A stretch of 64,000 nucleotides of DNA from Mycolicibacterium mucogenicum DSM 44124 (GCF_005670685.2 NZ_CP062008.1:3162001-3226000), one strand, 5' to 3'. Positions 41,689 through 53,284 are shown, counted from the first letter of the stretch. Notes: a model not told the origin generated them from the sequence alone. Program-made: numbers and translations.

Positions 41689-43155
41689 GTGAGCTCGTCG
41701 GGAAACCCGGAATCAACCACCGCTACCGCCCAGATCGGGGTCACCGGCCTGGCCGTCATGGGCTCCAATCTCGCCCGTAACTTCGCCCGCCACGGCTACA
41801 CCGTCGCGCTGCACAACCGCTCCGTCGCCAAGACCGACGCGCTGCTGGCCGAGCACGGCGCGGAGGGCAAGTTCGTCCGCAGCGAGACCATCGCCGAGTT
41901 CCTGGACGCGCTGGAGAAGCCGCGCCGCGTGATCATCATGGTCAAGGCCGGCGATCCGACCGACGCCGTCATCAACGAGCTCGCCGACGCCATGGAGCCC
42001 GGCGACATCATCATCGACGGTGGCAACGCGCTGTACACCGACACCATCCGCCGCGAGAAGGCGATCCGCGAGCGCGGCCTGCACTTCGTCGGCGCCGGCA
42101 TCTCCGGTGGCGAGGAGGGCGCCCTCAACGGCCCGTCGATCATGCCGGGCGGGCCCGCCGAGTCGTACGTCTCGCTCGGGCCGCTGCTCGAAGAGATCTC
42201 CGCACACGTCGACGGTGTGCCGTGCTGCACGCACATCGGGCCCGACGGCGCCGGCCACTTCGTCAAGATGGTGCACAACGGCATCGAGTACTCCGACATG
42301 CAGCTCATCGGCGAGGCCTACCAGTTGCTGCGCGACGGCCTCGGCATGGCAGCCGGCCAGATCGCCGACGTCTTCGCCGAATGGAACAAGGGCGACCTGG
42401 ACAGCTACCTGATCGAGATCACCGCCGAGGTGCTCAAGCAGGTCGACGCCAAGACCGGCAAGCCGCTGGTCGACGTCATCGTCGACGAGGCCGAGCAGAA
42501 GGGCACCGGCCGCTGGACCGTCAAGTCCGCGCTGGACCTCGGCATCCCCATCACCGGCATCGCCGAAGCCGTGTTCGCCCGCGCCCTGTCGGGCTCGGTG
42601 CCGCAGCGTCGCGCGACGGTCGGCCTGGCCTCGGGCCACCTCGGCGAAAAGCCCAGCGACGCCACGAAATTCATCGAGGACGTGCGGCAGGCGCTGTACG
42701 CCTCCAAGATCGTCGCGTACGCGCAGGGCTTCAACCAGATCGAGGCCGGCAGCGCCGAATACGGCTGGAACGTCAAGCCCGGCGACCTGGCCACCATCTG
42801 GCGCGGCGGCTGCATCATCCGCGCCAAGTTCCTGAACCGGATCAAGGAGGCGTTCGACGCCGAACCGGAGCTCGCCACCCTGCTGGCGGCGCCGTACTTC
42901 CGCAGCGCGGTCGAGTCGGGCATCGACAGCTGGCGCCGCGTCGTGGTGACCGCCACCGAGCTGGGCATCCCGGTCCCGGGCTTCGCGTCGTCACTGTCGT
43001 ACTACGACGCGCTGCGCACCGAACGGCTGCCCGCCGCGCTGACGCAGGGCCTGCGCGACTTCTTCGGCGCCCACACCTACGGCCGCACCGACGCCCCGGA
43101 GGGCAAGAAGTTCCACACCCTCTGGAGCGGTGACCGCACCGAGGTCGAGGCATAG
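41689..43155 (+). CDS. gnd1: 6-phosphogluconate dehydrogenase, decarboxylating
   Basis: A 488-residue pentose-phosphate enzyme that oxidises 6-phosphogluconate to ribulose-5-phosphate. IGVTGLAVMGSNLARNFARHG binds NADP; GGNALYTDTIRREK, SGGEEGALNGPSIMPGG and GHFVKMVHNGIEYSDMQ carry catalytic Lys and substrate ligands. GTG 41689 with GAAAGG upstream fits the family start after a short tail; the frame is open upstream to 41620. A perfect terminator follows the stop. Synteny: Rv1844c. Confidence 0.96.
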   Translation: MSSSGNPESTTATAQIGVTGLAVMGSNLARNFARHGYTVALHNRSVAKTDALLAEHGAEGKFVRSETIAEFLDALEKPRRVIIMVKAGDPTDAVINELADAMEPGDIIIDGGNALYTDTIRREKAIRERGLHFVGAGISGGEEGALNGPSIMPGGPAESYVSLGPLLEEISAHVDGVPCCTHIGPDGAGHFVKMVHNGIEYSDMQLIGEAYQLLRDGLGMAAGQIADVFAEWNKGDLDSYLIEITAEVLKQVDAKTGKPLVDVIVDEAEQKGTGRWTVKSALDLGIPITGIAEAVFARALSGSVPQRRATVGLASGHLGEKPSDATKFIEDVRQALYASKIVAYAQGFNQIEAGSAEYGWNVKPGDLATIWRGGCIIRAKFLNRIKEAFDAEPELATLLAAPYFRSAVESGIDSWRRVVVTATELGIPVPGFASSLSYYDALRTERLPAALTQGLRDFFGAHTYGRTDAPEGKKFHTLWSGDRTEVEA

Positions 43156-43173
43156 CTTCGCTCGGCACGCACG

Positions 43174-43206
43174 AAACTGCCCCTCTGCACCGCAGAGGGG
43201 CAGTTT
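43174..43206 (+). terminator. Intrinsic terminator after gnd1
   Basis: Perfect 15-bp arms (AAACTGCCCCTCTGC and complement) around ACC, ending in TTTTG. It isolates gnd1 from guaB1. Confidence 0.92.
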
Positions 43207-43238
43207 TGCGTCCACTCGGCATTGTCAGGCGCGGCCAT

Positions 43239-44699
<1,461 letters not shown>

Positions 44700-44796
44700 G
44701 CCGGTCCGAAAGGGCCGACCAGCTACCATTGCCGTACGGCCGGGGACGCAGCAGGCGTCGGACGGCCATCGATATCGATTCAGCGAAAGGCAGCAC

Positions 44797-44958
44797 GTGC
44801 CGCAGGCACCCGTTGGGGCGTTGACCGTCCCGAGCCAGACGGGAGCGTGTCAGGCCGATCAAGCGCTCCCGGAACTGGGCCTCGAGTCAATGGACGCCGA
44901 ACCTCCCAGTAGCGAGCCGGGCCGTCGGCCCGGCGCCCCGAGCGGTGGTGCACAGTGA
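44797..44958 (+). other. Possible 53-residue small ORF coupled to the CNNM gene
   Basis: GTG 44797 has GAAAGG 6 nt upstream and reads 53 codons to a TGA that overlaps the next gene's GTG (GTGA at 44955-44958). The product would be hydrophilic and Pro/Ala/Gly-rich with no known domain. Third-position GC is lower (about 70%) than in neighbouring genes, which speaks against a long-conserved gene. It could be a regulatory leader ORF. Confidence 0.35.
44916..44934 (+). other. Perfect hairpin just upstream of the CNNM start
   Basis: GCCGGGCC-GTC-GGCCCGGC, an 8-bp perfect stem, ends 20 nt before the GTG at 44955, inside the 255-bp guaB1-CNNM gap. It may affect translation start or stop transcription from guaB1. 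Confidence 0.45.
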
Positions 44959-46316
44959 CCACCGCGCTGACCATCGCGAGCCTGGCCGCGTTCATCCTGC
45001 TCACCCTCGGAACAGCGATCTTCGTCGCCGCCGAGTTCTCCCTGACGGCCCTCGAGCGCAGCACCGTCGAGGCCAACGCCCGCGACGGCGGCCGCCGCGA
45101 CCGCATCATCCGCACCGCGCACCGCAACCTGTCGTTCCAGCTCTCGGGTGCCCAGATCGGCATCTCGATCACCACGCTGATCACCGGTTATCTCGCCGAG
45201 CCCGTGGTGGCGCGACTGCTGCGCGGCCCGCTGCACGCCGTCGGCCTGCCGGACCGGTTCACCGACGGGGTGGCCCTGACGCTGGCGTTGCTCATAGCGA
45301 CGTCGGTCTCGATGGTGTTCGGCGAGCTGGTGCCCAAGAACCTCGCGGTGGCCAAGCCCGTGCCGACCGCGCGTGCCACGGTGCCACTGCAGTGGTTCTT
45401 CTCCCTGGTGTTCTCCCCCGTGATCAAGCTGACCAACGGCTGCGCCAACTGGGTGCTGCGCCGGCTCGGGGTCGAGCCCGCCGAGGAACTGCGCTCGGCG
45501 CGGTCCGCGCAGGAACTGCTGGCGCTCGTGCGCAACTCCGCAGAGAGCGGATCGCTGGACCCGCAGACGGCCGAATTGATCGACCGCTCACTGCAATTCG
45601 GCGGCCGCACCGCCGAGGAACTCATGACGCCGCGGTCCATGATCGAGTCGCTGGAGGTCACCGACACCGTCGCCGACCTCATCGAGACGGCCATCCGGAC
45701 CGGCTTCTCGCGCTTCCCGATCGTCGCCGGCGACCTCGACGAGACCGTCGGCATCGTGCACGTCAAACAGGTCTTCGCGATACCCGTCGAACTGCGGGCC
45801 GGCACCCGGCTGGCGCAGCTGGCGCGGCCCGTCCCGACGGTGCCGTCGACCCTGGACGGTGACGCGGTGATGACCCAGATCCGGGCCAACGGCGTCCAGA
45901 CCGCGCTCGTGGTCGACGAATACGGCGGCACCGCCGGCATGGTCACCGTCGAGGACCTCATCGAGGAGATCGTCGGCGACGTCCGCGACGAACACGACGA
46001 CGCCACCCCCGACGTCGTCGAGGTGCGCGACGGCTGGCTGGTGTCGGGTCTGATGCGGATCGACGAAGTGGACACCGAGACCCCGTTCCGTGCGCCCGAA
46101 GGCGATTACGAGACCATCGGCGGCCTGGTGCTCAAGGAGCTCGGCCACATCCCGGACGTCGGCGACACCGTCGTCCTCACCGAATTCGACCCGGACAACC
46201 CCGAACTGGACCCGGTGCACTGGAAGGCCACGGTGATCCGGATGGACGGCCGGCGCATCGACCAGCTCGAGCTGACGCAGCTGGACCCGCACGAGTCGGG
46301 AGCCGACCATGAATGA
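44955..46316 (+). CDS. CNNM/CorC-type transporter-associated protein with CBS pair (Rv1842c-like)
   Basis: A 453-residue membrane protein. Residues ~1-195 form the CNNM/DUF21 domain with four hydrophobic segments ([74 protein letters not shown]). Two CBS motifs follow ([21 protein letters not shown] and [29 protein letters not shown]), then a CorC/HlyC domain to ~435. Family members take part in magnesium or metal efflux and membrane stress. It starts the five-gene overlapping chain; GTG 44955 has no strong ribosome site. Synteny: Rv1842c. Confidence 0.9.
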   Translation: MTTALTIASLAAFILLTLGTAIFVAAEFSLTALERSTVEANARDGGRRDRIIRTAHRNLSFQLSGAQIGISITTLITGYLAEPVVARLLRGPLHAVGLPDRFTDGVALTLALLIATSVSMVFGELVPKNLAVAKPVPTARATVPLQWFFSLVFSPVIKLTNGCANWVLRRLGVEPAEELRSARSAQELLALVRNSAESGSLDPQTAELIDRSLQFGGRTAEELMTPRSMIESLEVTDTVADLIETAIRTGFSRFPIVAGDLDETVGIVHVKQVFAIPVELRAGTRLAQLARPVPTVPSTLDGDAVMTQIRANGVQTALVVDEYGGTAGMVTVEDLIEEIVGDVRDEHDDATPDVVEVRDGWLVSGLMRIDEVDTETPFRAPEGDYETIGGLVLKELGHIPDVGDTVVLTEFDPDNPELDPVHWKATVIRMDGRRIDQLELTQLDPHESGADHE

Positions 46317-47358
46317 CGTCCTCGGCATCCTGCTGACCATGGTGCTGCTGGGCGCCAACGCGTTCTTCGTCGGCGCCGAGTTCGCGCTCATCTCGGCGCG
46401 GCGCGACCGGTTGCAGGCGCTGGCCGAACAGGGCAAGCGCAGCGCCGTCACCGTGTTGCGGGCCGGTGAGCGGCTGTCGATGATGCTGGCCGGTGCCCAG
46501 CTCGGCATCACCATCTGCTCGATCCTGCTGGGCCGCGTCGGCGAGCCGGCCGTAGCGCACCTGCTCGAGGAGCCCTTCGACGCGCTCGGCGTCCCCGAGA
46601 CGGTGCTGCACACCGTGGCGTTCGCCGTCTCGCTGGCGATCGTGGTGACGGTGCACGTGCTCCTCGGCGAGATGGTGCCCAAGAACATCGCCATCGCCGG
46701 GCCCGAGAAGGCCGCCATGCTGCTGATCCCGCCGTACCTGGTGTACATGAGCATCGCCCGGCCGTTCGTCATCTTCTACAACTGGTGCGCCAACAGCACG
46801 CTGCGGCTGCTCGGGGTCGAGCCCAAGGACGAACTGGACGTCACGGTCTCGTCTGTCGAACTGTCCGAGATGCTGACGGAGTCCCTGTCGGAGGGGCTGC
46901 TCGACGCCGAGGAACACGTCCGGCTCAAGCGCGCGCTGGACATCCGCACCCGCACCGTCAAGGACGTCGCGATACCGCTGCAGGACATCCGCGCGGTGCC
47001 CATCGCCGCGCCCGGTACCGGCCCGACGGTCGGTGCGGTGGCCCAGGCGCTGCGCGAGACGGGCTACTCCCGGTTCCCGGTGACCGACGGGCACAGCGCC
47101 TACCTCGGCTACCTGCACATCAAGGACGTGCTGCCGTGCATGGACGACAACGACGCGGTCCTGGACCGGTCCATGGTGCGCCCGCTGCCCATGGTCGCCT
47201 CGACGCTGCCGGTGGCCGACGCGTTGTCGTGGCTGCGCCGCAACAACAGTCACCTGTCCCTGGTGACCACCGACGGCTACGTCACCGCGATGGTGGCGCT
47301 GGAAGACCTGGTCGAGGACCTCGTCGGCGTGGTGCGTGACGGTACCCACCGTGTCTGA
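46309..47358 (+). CDS. CNNM/CBS membrane protein (Rv1841c-like)
   Basis: A 349-residue second CNNM protein: DUF21 segments ([71 protein letters not shown]) and a CBS pair ([15 protein letters not shown] and [28 protein letters not shown]). Unlike its upstream neighbour it lacks the C-terminal CorC domain. ATG 46309 overlaps the preceding stop by 8 bp. Two adjacent CNNM proteins probably make a heteromeric complex (inference). Synteny: Rv1841c. Confidence 0.9.
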   Translation: MNDVLGILLTMVLLGANAFFVGAEFALISARRDRLQALAEQGKRSAVTVLRAGERLSMMLAGAQLGITICSILLGRVGEPAVAHLLEEPFDALGVPETVLHTVAFAVSLAIVVTVHVLLGEMVPKNIAIAGPEKAAMLLIPPYLVYMSIARPFVIFYNWCANSTLRLLGVEPKDELDVTVSSVELSEMLTESLSEGLLDAEEHVRLKRALDIRTRTVKDVAIPLQDIRAVPIAAPGTGPTVGAVAQALRETGYSRFPVTDGHSAYLGYLHIKDVLPCMDDNDAVLDRSMVRPLPMVASTLPVADALSWLRRNNSHLSLVTTDGYVTAMVALEDLVEDLVGVVRDGTHRV

Positions 47359-48253
47359 GACGGTGTGCGCGCCGCCGCGGGTCCTGAGCGAGGACGACTG
47401 GGCCCCGCGCGAACAGCGCTACCTGGACCGCGTCGACGCCTTCCTGACCCCGCATGAACGGCGGATGCGTGCCGGCGAGCCGCACCCGGTGTGGGACTTC
47501 CTGTTCACGTACTACAGCCTCAAACCCCGCCAGCTACGGCGCTGGCATCCGGGGTTCGGCCGGGCCCTGACCGGTCCCGACGCGATGCGGTTCGCCGACC
47601 GGACCGGGTACGGCCGGCGCGGCGACGCCGTGACGGTGACGCCCGAGTACCTCGCCGGCCGCCGCGAGACCGTCGCCTTCGTCGCCGAGCTGTTGGCTGC
47701 GACGGCGGCCCGTCCGGCACGGCTGAACTGTTTCGGCCTGCACGAATGGGCCATGGTCTACCGCGCTCCCGAGGTACGGCACGCCCAGGTGCCGCTGCGC
47801 CTCAGCCCCTCCGACACCGATGCCGTGGTCGAGTCGATGCCGCTGCGGTGCACGCATTTCGACGCTTTCCGGTTCTTCACCGAGGCGGCCGCACCGCGCA
47901 ACGGAGAAGCCCTCACCCGACACACCCAGTCGGCCACCGAGCAGCCGGGCTGTGTGCACGCAAATATGGACTTGTACAAATGGAGTTACAAGCTCGGACC
48001 TTTGCTGGAGTCGAATCTTTTGATGGATTGCCTTGACCTCGCGGCGGACGCACGCGTCCTCGACATGCAGGCCAGCCCGTACGACCTGAGCGACTACGGC
48101 ATCGAGCCGATCGCCATCGAGGACCCGTCGGGCCGCGCCGAGTATGTGCGCCGCCAGCAGGACATCGCCAATCTCGCTGTGCCGCTGCGGGACTCGCTGC
48201 TGTCGGCGTGCCGGGCGTTGCTCGCATCCGACGCCGACGGCGGCATGCTGTGA
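47336..48253 (+). CDS. Conserved actinobacterial protein of unknown function
   Basis: A 305-residue soluble protein. Databases sometimes label such proteins 3-methyladenine DNA glycosylase, but I see no HhH or other glycosylase motif. Conserved-looking stretches are HPVWDFLFTYYSLKPRQLRRWHPGFG, LNCFGLHEWAMVYRAPEVRH and CVHANMDLYKWSYKLGPLLESNLLMDCL, rich in His, Trp and Cys, which hint at metal or cofactor binding. GTG 47336 overlaps the CNNM gene by 23 bp; GTG 47351 is an alternative. Its stop overlaps the following lipoprotein start (GTGA). No function assigned. Confidence 0.75.
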   Translation: MTVPTVSETVCAPPRVLSEDDWAPREQRYLDRVDAFLTPHERRMRAGEPHPVWDFLFTYYSLKPRQLRRWHPGFGRALTGPDAMRFADRTGYGRRGDAVTVTPEYLAGRRETVAFVAELLAATAARPARLNCFGLHEWAMVYRAPEVRHAQVPLRLSPSDTDAVVESMPLRCTHFDAFRFFTEAAAPRNGEALTRHTQSATEQPGCVHANMDLYKWSYKLGPLLESNLLMDCLDLAADARVLDMQASPYDLSDYGIEPIAIEDPSGRAEYVRRQQDIANLAVPLRDSLLSACRALLASDADGGML

Positions 48254-49617
48254 CGGCCCGGACGGCGCTGCGGGTCGCCGCCGCGGCCCTGGCCGCCGTG
48301 CTGACCGTCGCCGGCTGCTCCGACGACTCGTCAGGGCGCAGTACGCAGCGCAGCGGTCAGGTGTTGCCGGGTGACTACAGCGGCGCCGGCCCCGGCACGC
48401 TCGTCGCCGCACAGCCGCTGACGACCGTCGACCCCGAACTGGCCGGGCTCACCGCGATCTCCGCACGCATCACCTACGTCTCCACGTCGGGCATCAACGA
48501 CAGCCACCCCAAGGTGACGGGCTCGGTGTTCCTGCCGAAGGGCAAACCGCCCGAGGGCGGCTGGCGCATCATCGCGCTGGCCAACCCGGGCAGCGGCATC
48601 AAGTCCGACTGCGCGCCGTCGTCGTCGCCGAGCCTGCTGGGCCTGCTGCCGACCGTGCGGCTCATGGTCGGCGCCGGCTATCTGGTGGCGATCACCGACT
48701 ATCAGGGCATCGGGCTCGACGAGACCTATCACCCGTACCTGGACTCCACGACCGAGGGCTTCAACCTCATCGACCTGGCGCGGGCGACGCGCAAACTGGT
48801 GTCTGCCGCGTCGACCAACTGGGTCGCCGTGGGCACCGGGCAGGGCGGACAGGCTGCCTGGGCGGCCGCCGAGCTCGCCACCGACTACGGCGGCGGGCTC
48901 CGTCCGCAGGGCGCGGTCGCACTGGCCCCGACCGCGGCGCTCGAGTGGCTGGCCGATGCCTCGGCGGGCGGGAACCTGAACCGCGACCAGCAGCTCATGC
49001 TGCAGCAGTACCTCGCGATCATGCCGCAGGCCTACCCCGGATTCCCCATCGAGGACTACCGTCGCGGCGCCGCCCGCGACCACTGGGACACCCTGTCGGC
49101 CTGCCGCGGCCCGGCGGTCGCCGACCGCAGCGGCGTGCTGGATTCGCTGGGCCCGAACGACCTCGGCCCGACGACGCCGGCCGCCGCCGACGCGTTGCGC
49201 GGTTACCTGCGCAAGGCGACGCTGCCGCAGGCACCCGCCGCGGCGCCGATGCTGATCACGCCGGGGCCGCCCGACGGCCTGGTGCCGCCGGAGCAGACCG
49301 CCGCCGCCGTCGAACGGGCCTGCGCCATGGGCGACGTCATCGACTACGTCCAGCTTGACGAAGCCGATGCGCTCGGCTGGATCACCGACCGGTTCAACGG
49401 GGTGCCCGCGCCGAACACGTGCCCCGGCGCCACCCCGACCTCCGCCACGCCGACGTCGACGGCCAGTTCGCGCTCGGATGAATCCGACACCGACCAGTCG
49501 GGCTCGGGCAGCGACGAGGTGACCCAGACCGCCGAACAGACCTCGGCCGAGACCGAGGCGCCGCATCACCAGCAGCCCGCGCCGCCGCCGCCGGCGGACC
49601 CCGGGGACGCCGAATGA
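48250..49617 (+). CDS. Secretory lipase-like lipoprotein without the nucleophilic Ser
   Basis: A 455-residue exported alpha/beta-hydrolase-fold protein of the secretory lipase family. Signal peptide and lipobox VAGC (Cys23). The nucleophile elbow reads GTGQGG at about 195-200, so the usual Ser of GxSxG is Gly197. Other parts of the fold are intact: TDYQGIGLDETYHPYLD, LITPGPPDGLVPPEQT and a late segment without an obvious catalytic His. The last ~50 residues are low-complexity Ser/Thr/Asp/Pro. It may be a binding or scaffold protein rather than a lipase. Overlaps neighbours on both sides by 4 bp. Confidence 0.82.
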   Translation: MTARTALRVAAAALAAVLTVAGCSDDSSGRSTQRSGQVLPGDYSGAGPGTLVAAQPLTTVDPELAGLTAISARITYVSTSGINDSHPKVTGSVFLPKGKPPEGGWRIIALANPGSGIKSDCAPSSSPSLLGLLPTVRLMVGAGYLVAITDYQGIGLDETYHPYLDSTTEGFNLIDLARATRKLVSAASTNWVAVGTGQGGQAAWAAAELATDYGGGLRPQGAVALAPTAALEWLADASAGGNLNRDQQLMLQQYLAIMPQAYPGFPIEDYRRGAARDHWDTLSACRGPAVADRSGVLDSLGPNDLGPTTPAAADALRGYLRKATLPQAPAAAPMLITPGPPDGLVPPEQTAAAVERACAMGDVIDYVQLDEADALGWITDRFNGVPAPNTCPGATPTSATPTSTASSRSDESDTDQSGSGSDEVTQTAEQTSAETEAPHHQQPAPPPPADPGDAE

Positions 49618-50969
49618 ACATCGGCCTGCTCGACGGCTGGCTCCCGACGCTGATCCAGGTGGTGACGGTGCTCGCGCTCGTCGTCGCCGTCGGGCGGCGG
49701 TCGCCGCGTTGGCTGCGGCTGTGGCTGCCGGTGGCCGTCGCGACCGGTGTCGTCCTGGCGCTGGCCTGCAGCTGGTTCATCTCTGATCAGGGCCTCGCGG
49801 GCGGGCCGGCCCCGACGTCCCTGTGGGTGTGGATCGTGCTGACCGGGGTGGCGCTCGTCGTCGCCGTCGCGGGGTGGCCGGGCCTGCACTGGTGGCGGCG
49901 GGCAGTGGCCGTGGCCGTGGTGCCGCTCTGCGCGGTCTGCGCAGGTCTGGCGGTGAACACGTGGACCGGCTACCTGCCGACCGTCGAGGCCCTGTGGCAG
50001 CGCGCCACCGGCGCCGAGTTGCGCGGCGAGACCGATCTCGCGACCGCACTGAACATGCGCCGCTCCGGCGAGCGCCCCGACCGCGGCGTCCTGGTGTCGG
50101 TGCAGATTCCCACCACCGCGTCGGGCTTCCGCGCGCGTCCGGAGCTGGTCTACCTGCCGCCCGCCTGGTTCGCCCACGATGCCCCACAGCTACCGGCGGT
50201 GGTCATGGTGGGCGGCGAGTTCGGGTGGCCCGCCGACTGGCCGACGGCCGGCGGCGCGCAGCGCACCGCCGACGATTTCGCGGCCGCCCACGGCGGCAAC
50301 GCGCCGATCCTGGTGTTCGTCGACACCAGCGGCCAGTTCTCCAACGACACCGAGTGCGTCAACGGGCCGCGCGGCATGGCCGCCGATCACCTCACCAAAG
50401 ATGTTGTGCCATTTGTCACTTCGACGTTCTCGGCCAGTCCCGACCCGTCGCGGTGGGGCATCGTCGGCTGGTCGGCCGGTGGCACGTGTGCAGTGATGAC
50501 GACCGTCATGCACCCCGAACTGTTCCAGACGTTCGTCGACATGGACGGCCAGGTCGGGCCCAACGCCGGTTCCGAACCGCAGACCATCGCGCGGCTCTTC
50601 GGCGGTGACGCCGCGGCATTCGCCCATTTCGATCCGGCGACGGTGGTCCGTAAGCACGGGCCGTACACCGGCGTCGCCGGCTGGTTCGCGGTGTCGGAGA
50701 ACGGGCCGGTGGTGTACCAACCGGCGCAGGCCGGCACGCCGACGAACGTGCAACCGCCGGACAACCCGGAGAGCCACACCGCCGTCGCGACCTACATGTG
50801 TGCGTTGGTCAGCGCCGCCGGTATCGAGTGCTCAGTGGTCCCGCACGGCGGTGACCACACGTTCCCCAGTGCCGCAGAGGTATTCGCCGCGGCCCTGCCA
50901 TGGCTGGCCGGACGGCTGCACACACCCGGCGTCCCGGCCATCGGTTTGCCCGGCGCGACACCGCACTGA
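49614..50969 (+). CDS. Membrane-anchored esterase D/antigen 85-like alpha/beta hydrolase
   Basis: A 451-residue protein with about four N-terminal hydrophobic segments (LIQVVTVLALVVAVG; LPVAVATGVVLALACSWF; WVWIVLTGVALVVAVAGW; AVAVAVVPLCAVCAGLAV) followed by an extracytoplasmic esterase domain. The nucleophile Ser287 is in GIVGWSAGG and a catalytic His is likely in HGGDHTFPSA near 415. Related to mycolyltransferase-like and FrsA/EstD esterases, so an envelope-lipid substrate is plausible. It overlaps the lipase-like gene by 4 bp (ATGA) and ends the chain. Confidence 0.83.
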   Translation: MNIGLLDGWLPTLIQVVTVLALVVAVGRRSPRWLRLWLPVAVATGVVLALACSWFISDQGLAGGPAPTSLWVWIVLTGVALVVAVAGWPGLHWWRRAVAVAVVPLCAVCAGLAVNTWTGYLPTVEALWQRATGAELRGETDLATALNMRRSGERPDRGVLVSVQIPTTASGFRARPELVYLPPAWFAHDAPQLPAVVMVGGEFGWPADWPTAGGAQRTADDFAAAHGGNAPILVFVDTSGQFSNDTECVNGPRGMAADHLTKDVVPFVTSTFSASPDPSRWGIVGWSAGGTCAVMTTVMHPELFQTFVDMDGQVGPNAGSEPQTIARLFGGDAAAFAHFDPATVVRKHGPYTGVAGWFAVSENGPVVYQPAQAGTPTNVQPPDNPESHTAVATYMCALVSAAGIECSVVPHGGDHTFPSAAEVFAAALPWLAGRLHTPGVPAIGLPGATPH

Positions 50970-51014
50970 CGGTGTGACCGGGTTCTCAATGGCCGACACG
51001 CCGGTGAGCTGCGG

Positions 51015-51031
51015 TTACCCACGGGTAAAGT
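51015..51031 (+). promoter_or_regulatory. Inverted repeat over the glcB -10 box
   Basis: TTACCC-AC-GGGTAA (51015-51028) is a perfect dyad and overlaps TAAAGT (51026-51031), a TANNNT -10 candidate about 40 bp before glcB. A regulator bound here would control glcB. Confidence 0.45.
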
Positions 51032-51070
51032 GGATGGTCGCCGCGTGGGCTGCTTAGGAGGAAGAAGAAA

Positions 51071-53284
51071 ATGACTGATCGTGTGACGGTGGGAAATCTG
51101 CGGGTGGCCCGCGTACTGCACGACTTCATCACCAACGAGGCTCTGCCCGGCACCGGGGTCGACCCGGACAGCTTCTGGGCCGGAGTGGACAAGGTCATCA
51201 CCGACCTGACCCCGAAGAACAAGGAGCTGCTGGCCCGCCGTGACGATCTGCAGGCGCAGATCGACAAGTGGCACCGCGCCCGCGTCATCGATCCCGTCGA
51301 CACCGACGAGTTCAAGACTTCGTACGAGGAGTTCCTCACCGAGATCGGCTACCTGCAGCCGGAGCCGGAAGAGTTCTGCATCCGCACGTCGGGCGTCGAC
51401 CCGGAGATCACCAGCACCGCGGGACCGCAGCTGGTGGTGCCGATCCTGAACGCCCGATTCGCGATCAACGCCGCCAACGCCCGCTGGGGCTCGCTGTACG
51501 ACGCGCTGTACGGCACCGACGTCATCTCCGACGAGGGTGGCGCCGAGGCCGGAAAGGGTGGCTACAACCAGGTGCGCGGCGACAAGGTGATCGCCTACGC
51601 CCGTAACTTCCTGGACCAGGCCGTCCCGCTGGCGACCGGCTCGTGGGCCGACATCACCGGCCTCAAGATCGACGACGAGCACCAGCTGCAGGCCGAACTC
51701 GGCGACGGGCTGTCGACCGGACTGGCCAGCCCCGAGGAATTCGTCGGCTACACCGGCAAGCTCGGTGACCCGGCCTGGTCAGTGCTGCTGGTCCACCATG
51801 GCCTGCACATCGAGATCCTGATCGACCCCGAGTCGCCGATCGGTTCGACCGACAAGGCCGGCATCAAGGACGTCGTGCTGGAGTCGGCGATCACCACGAT
51901 CATGGACTTCGAGGACTCGGTCGCGGCCGTCGACGCCGACGACAAGGTGCTGGGCTACCGCAACTGGCTGGGCCTGAACAAGGGTGACCTGTCCGAAGAG
52001 GTCAGCAAGGGCGGCAAGACCTTCACCCGCACCCTGAACCCCGACCGCGTCTTCACCACGCCGGACGGCGAGGGCGAACTGGTGCTGCCGGGCCGCAGCC
52101 TGCTGTTCGTCCGCAACGTCGGCCACCTGATGACCAACGATGCCATCGTGGACGCCGACGGCAACGAGATTCCCGAAGGCATCCAGGACGCGCTGTTCAC
52201 CGGTCTGATCGCCATCCACGGCCTGAAGTCGACGCCGGAGAACGGCGAGCTGACCAACAGCCGCACCGGTTCCATCTACATCGTGAAGCCCAAGATGCAC
52301 GGCCCCGAAGAGGTCGCGTTCACCTGCGAGCTCTTCAGCCGCGTCGAGGATGTGCTGGGCCTGCCCGCGGCCACCCTCAAGGTCGGCATCATGGACGAGG
52401 AGCGCCGCACCACGGTCAACCTCAACGCCTGTATCAAGGCCGCCGAGGACCGCGTCGTCTTCATCAATACCGGCTTCCTGGACCGCACCGGCGACGAGAT
52501 CCACACCTCGATGGAAGCCGGCCCGATGGTCCGCAAGGGCGCCATGAAGAGCCAGACCTGGATCAAGGCCTATGAGGACGCCAACGTCGACGCCGGTCTG
52601 GCCGACGGTCTGGCCGGCCGTGCACAGATCGGTAAGGGCATGTGGGCCATGACCGACCTGATGGCCGACATGGTCGAGCAGAAGATCGGTCAGCCCAAGG
52701 CCGGCGCCACCACGGCGTGGGTGCCCTCGCCCACCGGCGCGACGCTGCACGCCATGCACTACCACCAGGTGGACGTCCGCGAGGTGCAGGAAGAGCTGGC
52801 CGGCAAGAAGCGCACCACGCGCACGGAGCTGCTGACCATCCCGCTGGCCAAGGAACTGGCCTGGGCGCCCGAGGAAATCCACGAAGAGGTCGACAACAAC
52901 TGCCAGTCGATCCTCGGCTACGTGGTGCGCTGGATCGACCAGGGTGTCGGCTGCTCCAAGGTGCCGGACATCCACAACGTCGCCCTCATGGAGGACCGCG
53001 CCACGCTGCGCATCTCCAGCCAGCTGCTGGCCAACTGGCTGCGGCACGGCGTCATCACCGAGGATGACGTGAAGGCGAGCCTGCGCCGGATGGCCGCGGT
53101 GGTCGACGAGCAGAACGCCGGCGACCCGGCGTACCTGCCGATGGCGCCCGATCCGGAGGGCAGCATCGCCTTCCAGGCCGCGCAGGAGCTGATCCTCGAG
53201 GGCTGCAGCCAGCCCAACGGTTACACCGAGCCGATCCTGCATCGGCGCCGGCGGGAGTTCAAGGCCGCACACGCCGGTTCGTGA
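51071..53284 (+). CDS. glcB: Malate synthase G
   Basis: A 737-residue enzyme that condenses glyoxylate with acetyl-CoA to malate in the glyoxylate shunt. The length and segments such as [27 protein letters not shown] (with the metal-binding Glu and Asp), [44 protein letters not shown] and [11 protein letters not shown] are typical of the G isoform. A strong AGGAGGAAG site precedes ATG 51071. It permits growth on fatty acids and two-carbon compounds and matches the lipid-catabolic content of the window. Synteny: Rv1837c. Confidence 0.97.
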   Translation: MTDRVTVGNLRVARVLHDFITNEALPGTGVDPDSFWAGVDKVITDLTPKNKELLARRDDLQAQIDKWHRARVIDPVDTDEFKTSYEEFLTEIGYLQPEPEEFCIRTSGVDPEITSTAGPQLVVPILNARFAINAANARWGSLYDALYGTDVISDEGGAEAGKGGYNQVRGDKVIAYARNFLDQAVPLATGSWADITGLKIDDEHQLQAELGDGLSTGLASPEEFVGYTGKLGDPAWSVLLVHHGLHIEILIDPESPIGSTDKAGIKDVVLESAITTIMDFEDSVAAVDADDKVLGYRNWLGLNKGDLSEEVSKGGKTFTRTLNPDRVFTTPDGEGELVLPGRSLLFVRNVGHLMTNDAIVDADGNEIPEGIQDALFTGLIAIHGLKSTPENGELTNSRTGSIYIVKPKMHGPEEVAFTCELFSRVEDVLGLPAATLKVGIMDEERRTTVNLNACIKAAEDRVVFINTGFLDRTGDEIHTSMEAGPMVRKGAMKSQTWIKAYEDANVDAGLADGLAGRAQIGKGMWAMTDLMADMVEQKIGQPKAGATTAWVPSPTGATLHAMHYHQVDVREVQEELAGKKRTTRTELLTIPLAKELAWAPEEIHEEVDNNCQSILGYVVRWIDQGVGCSKVPDIHNVALMEDRATLRISSQLLANWLRHGVITEDDVKASLRRMAAVVDEQNAGDPAYLPMAPDPEGSIAFQAAQELILEGCSQPNGYTEPILHRRRREFKAAHAGS

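Noticed and set aside
44700..44954. Magnesium (M-box), ydaO or manganese riboswitch before the CNNM gene
   Set aside because: The known core sequences of these riboswitches are not present; only a simple hairpin and a small ORF can be supported.
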